A DNA stretch of 64,000 nt from Phytophthora sp. 'mugwort' (taxonomy: Eukaryota > Oomycota > Peronosporomycetes > Peronosporales > Peronosporaceae): assembly GCA_033558025.1 (NCBI GenBank), contig JAUCEF010000008.1, positions 3,038,001 through 3,102,000 on the forward strand, read 5' to 3'. A program made the translations under genes and the position numbers. Every line of letters starts with the position of its first letter. Within the stretch, counting starts at the first letter, position 1. The notes below the pieces were generated by a model. The model saw nothing but the letters and a program-made list of their open reading frames with translations, did no database searches and was not told the DNA's origin. Below, in pieces: positions 1-11,135 of this stretch.

Positions 1-1337
1 AAATGCCCGGACGTTGACATCTACCTGCCCGATGGCATCCGAGGGCTGGGATACTGCGAAGATGCAGTGGCATTTACAAAATGTAAGTTTATAAGGTATG
101 ATTTCGGCATGAACATCGTGCTAAGTATTGTTGACCTGTTGTTTTGCTGATAGTTCTGCACTCGAGGTTGTTGCCGTTGTGGGCACTAGAGGACAAGTAT
201 TTCGACCCGGCGACGAATACTAGCGTCATGTACTACGAGTTATGCCCGCTGACGCCAATGCTGTTTTTTAATCACTACTGGGATGACCGTCCAACTAGAT
301 CGGAATGGCCCCGAGCGAAGCCGATCTATATCATGCCGAACATTGAGATGCGCGAGTTGACGGCGAAAGAATACTGGAACGTGGATGCTGTGATCTGCAG
401 AACGCTGGCGTGCGACCAGCGTGTCAAGGCTTGGTATGCGCAGGAGGGCAACCCGCGTAATGCCAAGGTATTCTATACCAGGTTCACGTCTTCAGACGCC
501 GCAGCCCACTCGATTGAGATGCTTGGGGAGGAGAATATCCGACGGAAAAATTTTGCTAGAGTACGATTCACACACACGGCTGGGTCCAGGTACGTAATAT
601 TCTCACTTGGCCGAGTTTATTTTCGGGTTAGCTAACATTGTGGAACTTTGCTTTTTGATACAAGTCCGTACAAAGGCACCGAGCAGGTACTTGACTGCTG
701 GCTGTCGCATCCAAACTTCCCGCCTCTGGATCTGTACATCCATGAAAATGTTTATGGCGAACGATACCAGGCTACCTATGATAGTGCGATTCTTGAGGCA
801 GCCAACGTGAATTTAGTCCGCAAGCGCATGGATTCCGTGGGATTTGGACAAATTTTGGCCGAGTCGTCGTTCTTCCTCTGCCCGAGCACGCAGGAAGGCT
901 ACGGTCATTACATCGACCAAGCTCGCGCGTCGGGAGGTGTTATCATCACCACAGATGCGCACCCAATGAACGAGCTTATCTCTTCAAAAGATATGGGCCT
1001 TCTAGTCAAGACGCGGCGTGAGTCCGGTCCAGACATGCTGCTCGGTGGTGCATACCAAAAGCCCCACGGGCTTAAATCTGTCGACGGCCTCATAGCAAGA
1101 TTTTCAGCCCAAGACCTCTGCGATTCGGTAGATTACATGCTCAAGCATACCAACACAGCACAACGTGAGGCCATGGCTGAAGAAGCTCGGCGACAATACC
1201 ATGAAGATACTAAGTTTTTTGCGCAGCGTATGATCCAGCTGCGACTATTTGCAAGGGAGCAGCGCAATTCCTGGATACCCCCCGAAGAAGACACTGCTGT
1301 TGGAGATCCGGAGCGGATTCTTTTCTTGCGTGCATAA
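1..1337 (+). CDS. Glycosyltransferase (GT-B/GT4-like), 5' end outside window
   Basis: Three exons join cleanly: 1-82, 154-589 and 665-1337, with GT-AG introns at 83-153 (gtaagt) and 590-664 (gtacgt). The joined reading frame is open to the stop at 1335-1337. The N-terminus lies left of the window, so any signal or membrane anchor is unseen. The first exons read DIYLPDGI and GLGYCEDAVAFTK, then LTPMLFFNHYWDDRP and MPNIEM. The last exon has the GT-B C-terminal signature: a CPSTQEGYGHYIDQA stretch followed by VIITTDAHPMNELI, which matches the EGFGHYxNEA / TDAPPMNEL pattern of nucleotide-sugar-binding halves of GT4-like enzymes. Likely role is transfer of a sugar from an activated donor; substrate is unknown. 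No internal stop or frameshift is seen, so it appears intact, and it marks the edge of a gene island before about 23 kb of repeats. Confidence 0.75.
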
Positions 1338-2347
1338 CTCGAATGATACCAAAATTGAAAAGTTTTTATTGGGGGCGTAGCCCCCTCTATAATCAAAAGA
1401 CGTGAACACTTTTTACCCTTTTACAAGATGCATTCAACCCTTTTTACAGAACCCTTGTATAAGTTTTGGAGTGGGTTAGGGTCCATGAACTATCATGCAT
1501 GCTCGCGGTCATTTTCGATCGAATTTTGCCTCTATATAGGAACATTCAAAAAGAGATGTTAACGCCTTAATATAGAACATCGCGAAAATCACCCATTGCG
1601 AAAGAATTAACCGCCATTGAACTGAGGTCAACCTTTTATGGAACTCTGATGAGTCGCTTCTGTATCAGCAACCCAATGATTGCTTAAAATGTAACGTTTT
1701 ATGCGACGAATTCGAATCGAAAATATACCGCCCTCCAATGCCGAACCCTTTTAAAGCGTCTGCGCGATCCTGATTTAGCAGCATAAGGTAGGTAAATCAG
1801 AGCAGCGCGCAGCGAAGGGGCGCACGTAAATAGTAGCTGAGAGGTTGCCGCTCTCGTATAAATGCACTAAGTACGCGAAATGTACTGATATCAGGAGTTG
1901 CATTATGTGATCAATGACTGTGAGCACGCTGGAGCGGTCATTCGACTAGGTGCTGGATTTATGCGAGGGCCCAGCCAGCGTGACTGCGTGCAGGACATCT
2001 GCACTTGACCGGACGATGGCGCGGGTGGCAGGAACGGTAAAGCGCGCGGGAACAGCACAGCTGGAGGTGCACTAGTGCGCAATGGCAGCACCGAACGGGG
2101 TGGATGGCGACGATGTTCAAGGTGCTACAAAGCGTGAGAACGTCGCCGTCAAGTGCAGGGCTTCGTGTGAGCACGGTTTCATTGGGGCACGGTACCGTAT
2201 TCCTTATGTGAATACCAACGTTCAGCCATTCCTGACAATCCAACCAACCAATCATATTGCTTAAGAGATCGCGTCACAGCCGTTTTTGTGCAGACTGACA
2301 GATTCAGTGCGGTGTAGAAAACGCATGGCATTCTTCGATCGGCAACG
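1338..2347. other. Intergenic, no gene recognised
   Basis: About 1 kb between the glycosyltransferase stop and the first transposase remnant. No reading frame resembles a known family. The part from about 1790 to 2260 is richer in G+C and may belong to the 5' side of the pogo-like element, but no terminal repeat could be matched. Confidence 0.4.
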
Positions 2348-3883
2348 ATGTCGCAGCATGAAGGACGACCACGAGTCACCGGAAACGGACGCAAGAAGCC
2401 GAAGCACACCCGGTGCATCTTCCCCAATCGACACAAGCTTGAAGTGGCGAAGCACTTTATCCACTGCAACGACGTGCAAGCCACTTTGCGAGCGTTCTAT
2501 CCTAACCTTAGTGACCATGCAAAAGAATAGAGGCGCAAGCTGATTAGCTGATTTATCAGTGGCGGAAAGAGCTGCCTGTCCTCGAAGAGCGTTGCGAAAA
2601 TGCAGCCGTGGCAGACATGAAGTATGTCCGGGCGACTGGAGTCGCTACAATACTTCATCAAGATGCCGATGTGCTTTAGTACAGTGAGTAAATCTGCTAC
2701 AGAAGGACGGTGTGCCAATTAGCTCTTTAATGCTTGCGATTGATAGGTTCCGAGCTGGCTGACGACCTAGGAATCGAAGGCTTTAAGGGGTCGTGGCACT
2801 GGCAGGCGGGATTGTTTCGGCGTCATAGGCTCAGCTTCCGCGCGCGGACGCGACAGGGACAAGTGACACCGGACGCAGCAGACGAAGCGGCTGTACGCTT
2901 TGGTATTGAGGTGCAGCAGAAAATGCTTGAACTCCGCTTGCTGAAAGTATACAACTCTGACCAAACTGGTAAGTTTTTATTGCATTTATACTATGGTATA
3001 TTGTGCTAACACTAAACTCGTGTTTGTGCAGCCGTCTTTTCTTAGTCCTTACCGAGCATCAACGCTCGAAGCTCAAAAACGGTGTGGGTGCGGCACGGTG
3101 GTAAAGACAACGAGAGAGTGGCTGCAATGCTACCAGGCGACTCGGATGGCGGACCCGCCGTACATGATGCTTAAATCAAACCGATCAACTGTGCCGGGCG
3201 GGGACCTCGCCAACTGGGAGAAACGTCGTGGATTCGGCATCCATATATGGAAGGAGGCTAAAGCAACTATGAACGCCCACGATATCGAGTTGTATGCAAA
3301 TCCGACTTCCTGGTGGAATGAAGACGTTCACTTAGCGTGGCTAGAGGGACAGTTTGGCAAGCACCTTCGACCGCGGCAACCTGTAACATTGCTGGTTGAC
3401 GAATTTTCGGGTCACTAAACCCCGGCGGTACAGAGCTACGCTGCGTCTATCGACGTGCATCTAATGCGTGTACCCCCGCCATGTATGGCGACCTGTCAGC
3501 CGGCCGATATTGCCTGGAACAGGCCATTCAAGTCATATTTACGGAGCGAGTGGGTAAGCATGCTACGGCGGCAGCTGCGTGATCACACAGGGTCAACGCA
3601 TGCTTTCAAGTTTGCACCTCCAACACGAATTGCGGTGTGCCAGTGGGTATGCTTGAGCTGGGAAAAACTCTCTGACACGACCATCAAGAATGGCATTCGG
3701 CGGGCGCATATCTTAGCGCCTCTGCCAGCCCCAGAGCCCCCGGTTGTCGACGAACTGCATCGGATCGATAGTTGTGTTAGTGATATTGTGTCGGACGACG
3801 CGTTGAGTTTTTCCGACTCGGATTCGGACGTCGGTGACATTGAACCTTTTTTCCAATTAAATTTTGCGCTCGTCACTTTGTGA
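2348..3883 (+). pseudogene. Pogo/Tigger-like DDE transposase remnant
   Basis: Decayed cut-and-paste transposase of the Tc1/mariner superfamily (pogo/CENP-B type). A helix-turn-helix-like N-terminus lies at 2348-2530. Then comes a CENP-B-type segment ending in SWHWQAGLFRRHRLS and RARTRQGQ (about 2790-2870), and the catalytic core opens with VYNSDQT (2947-2967), the first catalytic Asp. A clean intron, 2969-3031 (gtaagt, branch-like gctaac, cag), splits the Ala codon after DQT. The second Asp lies in LLVDEFSGH (about 3390-3418) and the third in CQPADIAWNRPFKSYL (about 3494-3541). At least four frame changes or stops (for example about 2528, 3043 and 3418) make it inactive. The acidic, Ser/Asp-rich tail to 3883 is typical of oomycete copies. 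No matching terminal inverted repeats were found. Confidence 0.75.
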
Positions 3884-4471
3884 AGGTAGCTTTTATGTGA
3901 GTGGATAGCACAACTTCAAATCCTAAATTTGGCTGTCAGTAAGCACACAAGGAATACGGTAAGCGCGCAGCGCAGCACCGCATGTGTGCGAGGACGGCGT
4001 GGGGACGGCGTTCTTCAAGGGCACGGCTTGGCTCAAGGATGGTGTGAGGAAGGCGCTGTTCAAGTGCTCAAGGACGACGTGAAGATGGCGCTGTTCAAGA
4101 GCATGGCTTGATGCGAGGACGGCGAGGTTTGAGGTACAGCTTGGCGCGAGGGCGGTGCCGTGGGGCGCGGCGAGAGCGTAGAACGAGAACGATTGTTGTG
4201 GATTCCTTCAGCTTTCGTTCTAGTCTGTTCATCTCGACTGGGCTGTGTGGTTTAAGACACTCGGGTGATGCAAGAAGATAACAGTTCTGAATCTCTTTGT
4301 GGTAATGAGCAATGATAAGGACCGTCACTCGTCCAAGTTGAACCTAGACCATCACTCATGCAGGTCAAGTGAAATGGGTTCAGTTTCCCAGCAACGACAG
4401 AAGCAACCCTCCAAATCAAGCGAGTTACCGAAGGGTTCAGGCTCGATGCAATGCGACATCGTTTTCAGATC
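3884..4471. repeat. Degenerate low-order repeats, intergenic
   Basis: From about 3955 to 4130 the sequence is built of imperfect direct repeats around the words gaggacggcg, gcgctgttcaag and ggcttg, spaced about 30-45 bases apart. No coding frame is convincing. The rest to 4471 is ordinary intergenic sequence leading into a promoter. Confidence 0.4.
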
Positions 4472-4490
4472 GCTCACTTTGCAATTTGCG
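4472..4490 (+). promoter_or_regulatory. Oomycete initiator (INR/FPR-like) element
   Basis: The word GCTCACTTTGCAATTTGCG matches the oomycete core promoter pattern (GCTCATTY followed by an AWTT core). It lies about 70 bases upstream of the ATG at 4559, a normal 5'UTR distance in these organisms, and supports that start. Confidence 0.55.
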
Positions 4491-4558
4491 CTTCAAACAC
4501 AAGTGACCTTCACCTCGCCGTCGCTAAACGCTCTCTACAACGCCAATAACACGCATCT

Positions 4559-5226
4559 ATGGACCTGTTGGATGCTATTCGCCAAGATGTTCTAAAGCTG
4601 AAAGAAGAAGAAGTCGTCAACTACTTCTCCAAGGTCTCGGACTTTGGGGAATTCATCATGACGAAACCGGCCTCGGATGTCAGTGTGACCGCCAAAAATG
4701 TGCTGTCTTTCTGCGGAGCGCCTCAAGACTGGCAATGGTACTCGGGTGACCGTAACAGACGGTTCGGCGTCTTCGAACAAACGCTGGAAGTCCTAAACGA
4801 CCTCACCCCTGGCAAGCGTAGGCCTTACATCGCTCAGCTCACGGTTTGGGACGACAAGGCCAAAAGGGAGCATCGCTTTCTCCGAACTTTGCTTTCCGCC
4901 CCGGCGCTCTTTACGAGTTCCGGCAGATTGATGGTGTAGGCTTCTACGCTGACATTCCTATGGGTCGCTTGCAGTTCGAGATCGAGAGTGGCAAGATCGT
5001 CGAGGTGCTGCCTCCAGTGATCAAGCGCAAGGCGGCGAAGGGCCCAGGGAAGAAGAGGGCAAAGGCGAAGACGCAAGAGCCAACATCGAGTCAAAGTACG
5101 GCGGACGAGAACGGGGACGATGACGTGACCATGGCTCTCGAGGACCAGACGGGCGAGCCGGTAGCCGCGGTGCGGACGCGCAGCAATGGCGCGGTTGGTG
5201 CTCGATTCTCGCGGCCTGGACACTAA
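4559..5226 (+). pseudogene. Orphan basic-tailed protein gene with one frameshift
   Basis: An ATG with a good initiator 70 bases upstream opens a frame (MDLLDAIRQDVLKLKEEEVV...) that reads to about 4880, then continues without any splice signal in another frame to 5226. The switch falls at about 4870-4885 around cgctttctccg and is explained by one missing base, so it is either a young pseudogene or a consensus error. The product would be about 220 residues: an N-terminal helical part, a middle with FCGAPQDWQWYSGDRN and YEFRQIDGVGFYADIP, then a Lys-rich stretch (KRKAAKGPGKKRAKAKT) like a nuclear localisation signal and an acidic Ser/Asp-rich end. The compact middle region might be an OB-like or nucleic-acid-binding module, but I do not recognise the family and assign no function. 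Confidence 0.5.
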
Positions 5227-5545
5227 AGAGCATTGTGCGCACACAATGTACTTGGCGGTATGCTCAGTGGTATCATTTGAGTCGAGAACGCTATATTGGT
5301 ATAGAATTATGTGATAGCAGGGTAGTTCGAAATTTCATTTACGACGGAGAGAGGATGATTGCTTTAAATGAATTTGGCTCTTTGGTGCTATTGGCTATCG
5401 TGCCTACATCCATGAATATATTCGCTACACCAAGGAGATGAGCCTTTGAACTGTTCCGTGCTATACAAAAAGTTGAACGATGTGGCAGGATCGTATAAGC
5501 GGATACGATATCACGAAAAATCGCCGTACTGATAAGAAAGCGCTC
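5227..5545. other. Intergenic, no gene recognised
   Basis: About 320 bases between the orphan gene and the SET-domain remnant. No recognisable coding or structural signal. Confidence 0.35.
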
Positions 5546-6625
5546 TGAAAGGAGTGGATCAAAGAATCGAGCCCCGGCAAGATGCTGTACGTGGTAGACT
5601 ACAGCGGTTTTCTATGGGGTATGAACTAATCGGCAAAGTTGCCATCATTCTGTGCTGCAGGCATTCGCAGAGTACGACGATATCCTCCAGAATGTGTATG
5701 TGTCTAGGCCGAGGCGTCAGTTGGAACACGTGCGTTTGCCTGATGAAGCGATCATTTAAAGTATGCCTGATGAAGCGATCATTTAAAGTATGCACTGAAA
5801 TTAACAAACAATAATGACATGCAGGATGAAGTTCCGTACTGCAGGTGTGAGCCACTCGCGGATTGAGCGAGATCTGTGGCGAAGGCTGCGAAAATCGCAT
5901 CGTACGTTGACTGCATGGTGTGTTAAGGAGTGTATTTAAAAGCCGTCTAAGTACAACAAATGCAGACAGAATGCGTTCAGGGTCACTGCTTCACGAGGCC
6001 AGTTTGCGGAAATCAACGAATCAAAACGGCAACCAAGCGCGACTCGCCCTTAGAAGCCTCGAGGGAAAAGGAATTGGTTTCTTCTCGGACGAAGAAATCG
6101 AGGAAGGTGCGCTTGTTGCGCAGTATGTTGGGGAAGTGATTACCCGGAAAAAGTACATGGAATGCGAATGGAAGGTACGCAGACCTAGCAGTACTTGCTA
6201 TCATGGAAGTGGATCAGTCTAATATCGTGATTATTATCTGTTGTGGGCGTCAAAGCTTACCAATTTATCCAAGATGTAAGGGCTGGCCGTTACTTGCAGA
6301 AGTGATTGACTTCCGTAACTTGGAATTGCACGATTTGCGAACCATTCCTGCAACCCGAATTGCGATGTTTTGCGGTGGGAAGTCGCAGGGGAAACCTGCT
6401 GCGGGTTATTCGCGTCTTGCGAAATTGGAAAGAACCAAGAGATCACAATCAGATATGGTAGTGATGAACGTCGGGAGCACGAGGTGAGCGAAATTGTTGT
6501 TTTTGCTCTGGAATATCTTCAAATCGCTAAATGTTCGTGTTTGTTGCTATCAGACCCGAGCAAGATTTTATGCAGCGAACCCAATGTCGAGGATATATCT
6601 AGTGCAAAATCGGCCTCCACCTAGC
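5546..6625 (+). pseudogene. AWS-SET histone lysine methyltransferase remnant
   Basis: Fragments in several frames follow the order of SETD2/ASH1-type histone methyltransferases. Upstream, VVDYSGFLWG ends at a probable intron 5619-5660 (gtatga to gctgcag), continuing with AFAEYDDILQNVYVSRPRRQ. An AWS-type Cys cluster follows (EVPYCRCEP at about 5824-5850; CGEGCENRIVR at about 5878-5910 in another frame). The SET domain begins with LEGKGIGFFSDEEIEEG and ALVAQYVGEVI (about 6058-6140). Its end is recognisable as AGETCCGLFASCEIGKNQEI (about 6382-6440), followed by a post-SET-like CRGYI near 6590. The SAM-binding NHSC-type core (about 6250-6370) is scrambled. Stops and frameshifts are numerous, so it is a dead copy, perhaps carried by a transposon. 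Confidence 0.6.
5737..5790 (+). repeat. Perfect 27-bp tandem duplication
   Basis: Two identical 27-base copies, 5737-5763 and 5764-5790, each containing TGATGAAGCGATCATTTAAA. The first copy is the end of the LPDEAII stretch of the SET remnant, so the duplication arose inside that gene and adds stops. Confidence 0.9.
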
Positions 6626-6792
6626 CGGGGCTGCATGATTATGCTACTTTTCAATATATATCAGTAGCGGTTTCTTACAATTGCCCAAAAGAACGACCAA
6701 ATTTCAAACAACAAATGAAGAAAAAAGACTTGCAATGTCGCACAAGCTGCTGAACGGTGGAAGAACCTTAGGAGATCCACGAACGCACGTGC

Positions 6793-7450
6793 CGCTGTGT
6801 AAGATAACGCGTTTCAGGAACTTACGTTCCAGCTGGATCCGCTTACGTTTCGCCACTTTGCAAATTTTCAGCGATGAAGCTGCAAGTCCACAAAGCTGCT
6901 GCTTCGCGGAATAGAGAAACTAACGCGCGATCTCGCCCTGTAAAATCTTGAAGCAACTCTCGGCAAGCACAACGTTTGGGGCGAATAGGTTCGTAGCAGT
7001 TATACATAGTAAAATTGGTCTTCTAAACATGCAGTCGAGAAAAGGCTTAGGGGATTGTTGCCGCGTTCAGCAATGCCAACATTGGCAGATGAGCGATGCT
7101 GACGGCATCGTATCCGAGATGCGTCTTAGCCGGAGTCGCGGGGTGACCGTGTCGAAGTGTAAGATTTGCAGATACAGAAAACCATCCACGAACTCATCGT
7201 GAGGCAACGCGTTCCGCGAACTTACGTTCCCGCTGGATTCGCTTACGCTTCGCGCAGCAGAGTGGGCCGCTTTGTAAAATTTCAGCGATGAAGCGTCTGA
7301 TTGGCATGCTCACCAAGCTGCTTGTTCGCGAAGTAGAGGTGCTATGCGCAGTGAGTGGGGTGGGGCGATCAAGAGCAGTGAAGCGGAGCGAGGAGCCACT
7401 CTCGCCAAGCATAGCATTTGGGATGAATAGATTCCTAGCGGTACTATATG
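6793..7450 (+). repeat. Diverged direct duplication of a roughly 220-300 bp segment
   Basis: The segment about 6797-7003 is repeated, diverged and with insertions, at about 7197-7450. Shared anchor words in the same order are: gaacttacgttcc, gctggat(c/t)cgcttacg, tttcagcgatgaagc, aagctgct, then (t/c)ttgggg/cgaata-ttc-tagc-gt. Neither copy has a convincing coding frame. The order and spacing of anchors make chance unlikely. It may be part of a transposable element that I cannot name. Confidence 0.5.
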
Positions 7451-8614
7451 CAGCAGAAAAGCGCTTCGATGCTGCAGCAGCGGAAAGAGGGAATACTGTC
7501 TGATCCAAGCGTTGTTGTGTAGTAGCCAATAGCTAGCCTATCGCAACTCAATAGTATCGGATCTTCAGCCAATCACTTTCATGATGGACCACAGCTGCTT
7601 CAGATGCCGTACGCTTCCATACATTGCGCATCGTAGATGGAGAGTGGCTATTTCACAGAGAACCTCCACCACTTCTGGCACTCAGCGCTTGTGTGCCTTG
7701 GTAGCGACTCGAAAGCCGATGACTCGACGTGAGATGGCAGCACGAAGAGCTCAAAGAGGCGGCCAAAGTTAATATAGTTAACACGGGACCAAGGCGCTCG
7801 ACACAGCAGCTTCAACTTCCCTCGGTCGAAGCCACAGAGCTGTCAAAGCAAGACGCCAGGATAGCTCGTTACAACGAGACAAGGAAACGAAATGTGGCCG
7901 CCCAGCCCCTTCCTCCGGCAAAACAAACGACGGAAGTGTAGTGCCCAGCTTGGTGCAAGTGATGCCGACAATTTTGAGGCTGGTAGAAACGGTATATAGC
8001 ATGTTGCTGTACATGCAAATCACTATTTTCCGCGCGAGCGTATAACACTTCTAACATCACTCCCATTATTGTAGAGTTGTTCACCTCAATCGACAAGGTC
8101 CTGTTTCGAGAGTGCGGTGGCCCTCTTGGGAAGGGACGTCACACAAAAAGTACATGCGGGAGAAATAGTCAATGCCGGTATCAGACTGTAGACAAAACGT
8201 GAAAGGACGTCAAAATTCGAGCAGCTCAGCCATGAAAATTGCGGAGCAGCTGCACGTGGTCATCCCCCCCCCCGTAAGAAACTGTATACGAATCCCATGA
8301 TGCAGCTGAGTCAGCACTGCATCACTGGACCAGAGACAACGGATTCAATGTGTCGAGGCGCCGTGTAAGGTACACTGATGATCCAGGTCGTCAAGTACGA
8401 TTTCCGTTCCCCAATTCGACAAGCCAATCTTAGATATGCATCATAGTTCATTAAATATATCATTCTGTACGTAAGCTTGACGTCCACTTCAATATATGTT
8501 TCCTTGTCCTTTCTTAGAACTCATGTGATGGAGAAAATCAATTGCAATCTGAACGCTTGATTCCGATCAGATTTGCAGTTTTGAAACTACGCTCAACTCT
8601 TAGTCCAAGTTCCT
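7451..8614. other. Repeat-rich stretch, no gene recognised
   Basis: Short frames at 7581-7941 (plus) are Arg/Gln-rich and match nothing I know. A poly-C run lies near 8264. AT-rich, featureless sequence follows to about 8600. Confidence 0.35.
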
Positions 8615-9440
8615 AATAACCTCTCGTCTTGTGGACGCGTAGACTGCTCTGATGAGTGTAGGTTGCGTTGCAGGCCTCACACTTGAAATCCCCTTTCTTA
8701 CCTTCTCGCTTGCGCTTGAGTCGGTTTCATCCCCATTGGGATTTCCGTCGCAGCAGAAACGATGCTTCCGGAGCTGAGGTCCCTTCACCATCTTGACGCC
8801 ACAATACTGGCATTCGCCAAGCTCTGGAGCACGTTTTGAACTACGTCAGGCGTCCAATGCAACCTCTCGTAGCTCAGGTAGCTGTGTATTCGATAGTTTT
8901 CCTTGGCGTACAGCATGCCGTTCTGAACCAGGTCGCCCCTTAACAGCACGCAAAACCTACTGGAATCTTCACCACACGTGCTTTCTTTAAAGTCATCTTT
9001 CGCCGTGAAAGAAGTCATGTACACGCGAAGCATGTTTCCGGCTCTAGCGCGTGATTATGCTCTTTGGAACACCGTCCGGGTGATGTTGGCGAGCTCTTGC
9101 CAAGTCGGCCTCTTGGTATAATCTTGATGGGATTCCTGTTCGATGCCACCAGGCTTTGAACGCATGAAGACACACCCGGCTTCCAACCTGGGTGAATCAT
9201 TGCGATCGCAACCACTAGGGCCGTCTGCAACTTCATCAGCAACGATGACACCCCCTGAGATTAACGCGCGACTTCGAGCGGAATTTTGCATCCGCGCCAC
9301 TGACGCGATTGCGACGCCCGCATACGTACGTTCCTTGGCCTCTGTTAGTAGAGCAGGAACTACACGGTCCGGCAGAATAAGCCCCACAGGGAGGAACCCG
9401 TTCGGCAGCAAAGGGCTGGTCGCCGCTTGCTCCATCGGGG
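8615..9440 (-). pseudogene. 2OG-Fe(II) oxygenase-like remnant with zinc finger
   Basis: Read on the minus strand from 9435 to about 8615. The first frame (9435-9055) carries GGIEQESHQDYTKRPTW, where HQD looks like the HxD iron-binding dyad of 2-oxoglutarate/Fe(II) oxygenases. After a frameshift near 9050 the next frame (9033-8785) has RGDLVQNGMLYAKENYRIHS, which fits the RGDLVHAGxxYxxxNxRxH segment carrying the distal His and Arg; the usual LVH is LVQ here. The frame then shifts again into CQYCGVKMVKGPQLRKHRFC, a CxxC...HxxxC zinc finger (about 8745-8815). I recall such oxygenase-plus-finger proteins as scattered, transposon-associated genes in oomycetes. The family call is an inference from these motifs. 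The copy is broken by two frameshifts. Confidence 0.45.
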
Positions 9441-9975
9441 TCGGAAGAGCAGAATCTAAAAGTGGTCGAAACGCTCGATGTAACGGAAACGCTGGATGTA
9501 TCGGGAACGTTTTCTTACCAGTTTATACCGTATTGGCACTTGTTCTTTTTTGAGCGAGGGCCCTCTTGGCGAAGGCCCTCGATAAATTCTCCCCCTTTTT
9601 ACTACATGGACAGCCTTCGTCCAACTAGCAGGTGCTCTTACCTTTGCCGTTGTCCAAGTCGGCGAGTTGGTATATGGCGAAGTTGACAAACGGTTAGCTC
9701 CATAGTGTAGATTGAGAGGTAACACACAATTCGGTGTCATCGACTGCATGATTCTTGAGAAGATTGCCTCGAAGTGAGTTGAGATAGCTGCATCGAACAA
9801 CCACACTTAGACAATTGAGACCAAACATGCTGCGGTGCAGAGGCCTCAATTACATCCGTGCGCGTGTCAAATCAAGTTTGAGCCCGTACACCCTGGAGCA
9901 AAGGCATACTTGGGTGAATTGAACAACACCATTATCAGGCGACGAGCTTTGCCTGACCTCATACCATCTCTGACA
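9441..9975. other. Repeat-derived stretch, no gene recognised
   Basis: Contains a short tandem array at about 9467-9510 with near-repeats of an 18-21 base unit (aacgctcgatgta / aacgctggatgta), and a small inverted repeat at about 9555-9582 (gagggcc ... ggccctc). The long minus frame 9806-9456 has no recognised domain. Confidence 0.35.
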
Positions 9976-11135
9976 TTAATTCATTGGGTCCGTTAGCAGC
10001 GTATAAGCCTGTAGGACCGACTTAAATAACAACAGTCTTGCAAACAGAATACAGTCGATAGTGCTAGACTTGAGATGCCACTCAAAAAATAAAGCACTAC
10101 CTTCCGCAAAATGTCCACTAGTGCCGTTTGACAGAAGCCTGTCGCATCGCAAATTCAAGGAATGGATTTGTTAAGCACCAACGCTGTCGACGCTCGGAGA
10201 CTCCCGATGCGGAGAAATTTAATAATACGGTGGTGGGTTTCGATCGGGTTCTGCGAAGGGATAATGCCAGACACTTTTCGAGAACGTGATGTACTACGAG
10301 CACCAGGGCTCAACAAGGTACTGTTGCTGCAGCTACGACGCAAAGTCAGCGGCGCCATTTTCGATCCAGAACGGAATTAGCAGCCCCGAAACGCTTGAAA
10401 CTGCTCCTTGCTGAGCGCTTGGTTAATGCTTCGGATCAAACGCAGCACTTTAGTGTCGAAGAACTCTGACGTCTTGGTTTTCAACACGCGTTCTCTGGCC
10501 TTTCGTGCATATGCAGCCAGCAGTTGAGAAGGCTAATGTCGGCCAGACTGCCTGGTACGCATTAGCCCATGTAGGAGGCATGGTCATGGCTACCAAAAGC
10601 CAAAGCCAAATCAACCCAAAACCTGCGTTTGAAAACTGCTTCGTAACCCGAAAAAGCTTTTCGTACTCAGATTGGTGTTTTGCTCGAACGAACATGTACG
10701 CCCACGGAATAAACATTTTCGAGTAGCGGCTTGTTGGTGTACTGGGTACCATACGAACCAAAATTGACAAGAGTCCAGCCACCTACAGCATTTTTAAGTT
10801 GGGGTTAGTAAAGGAACTATCGAAAGCAATTTAAAGAAGATACATACCGAAATGAAGCCTGTACGCGCCGTCAGTGGCACCAACCAATCCACCACTTCGC
10901 TGCGCGGATTGGCATTCAATGATGTTGCGGAAAAGAGCTCGGCTTGTGAGAATTGGCCCAAAGCAAGTCGATTCATTACCATCGAGCCCGACCATAACTG
11001 CTCGATAAGTCTACAACCAAGAGTTCGTGCTTTTCCACGTCTGTATATATGTAGCAAATGCTGCACTGTCGGAGTCGGAATCGTACTGAGACAAAAAAAA
11101 ACGCATTCGAGGTGAGCCCAGTTCAAAAATTCCAC
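9976..11135 (-). pseudogene. Mutator-like (MULE) transposase remnant 1
   Basis: Minus-strand remains of a MULE transposase, order preserved but frames broken. At 10726-10500 there are overlapping frames with SRYSKMFIPWAYMFVR, YEKLFRVTKQFSNAGFG and (another frame) LLNCWLHM, matching the MULE core where the sequence runs FxP...YxxL...WP...xxCWxH. At 10380-10160 is VSGIIPSQNPIETHHRIIK, the conserved PSQNPIE(S/T)HHR segment, then SLRASTALVLNKSIP. The C-terminal part runs to 9976 (LSNGTSGHFAEGSALFFEWH). A probable intron lies at about 10788-10851 (minus gtatgt, ctaac, tag). The frame upstream to 11135 may be its N-terminal part but is not recognisable. No terminal repeats identified. Confidence 0.6.
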
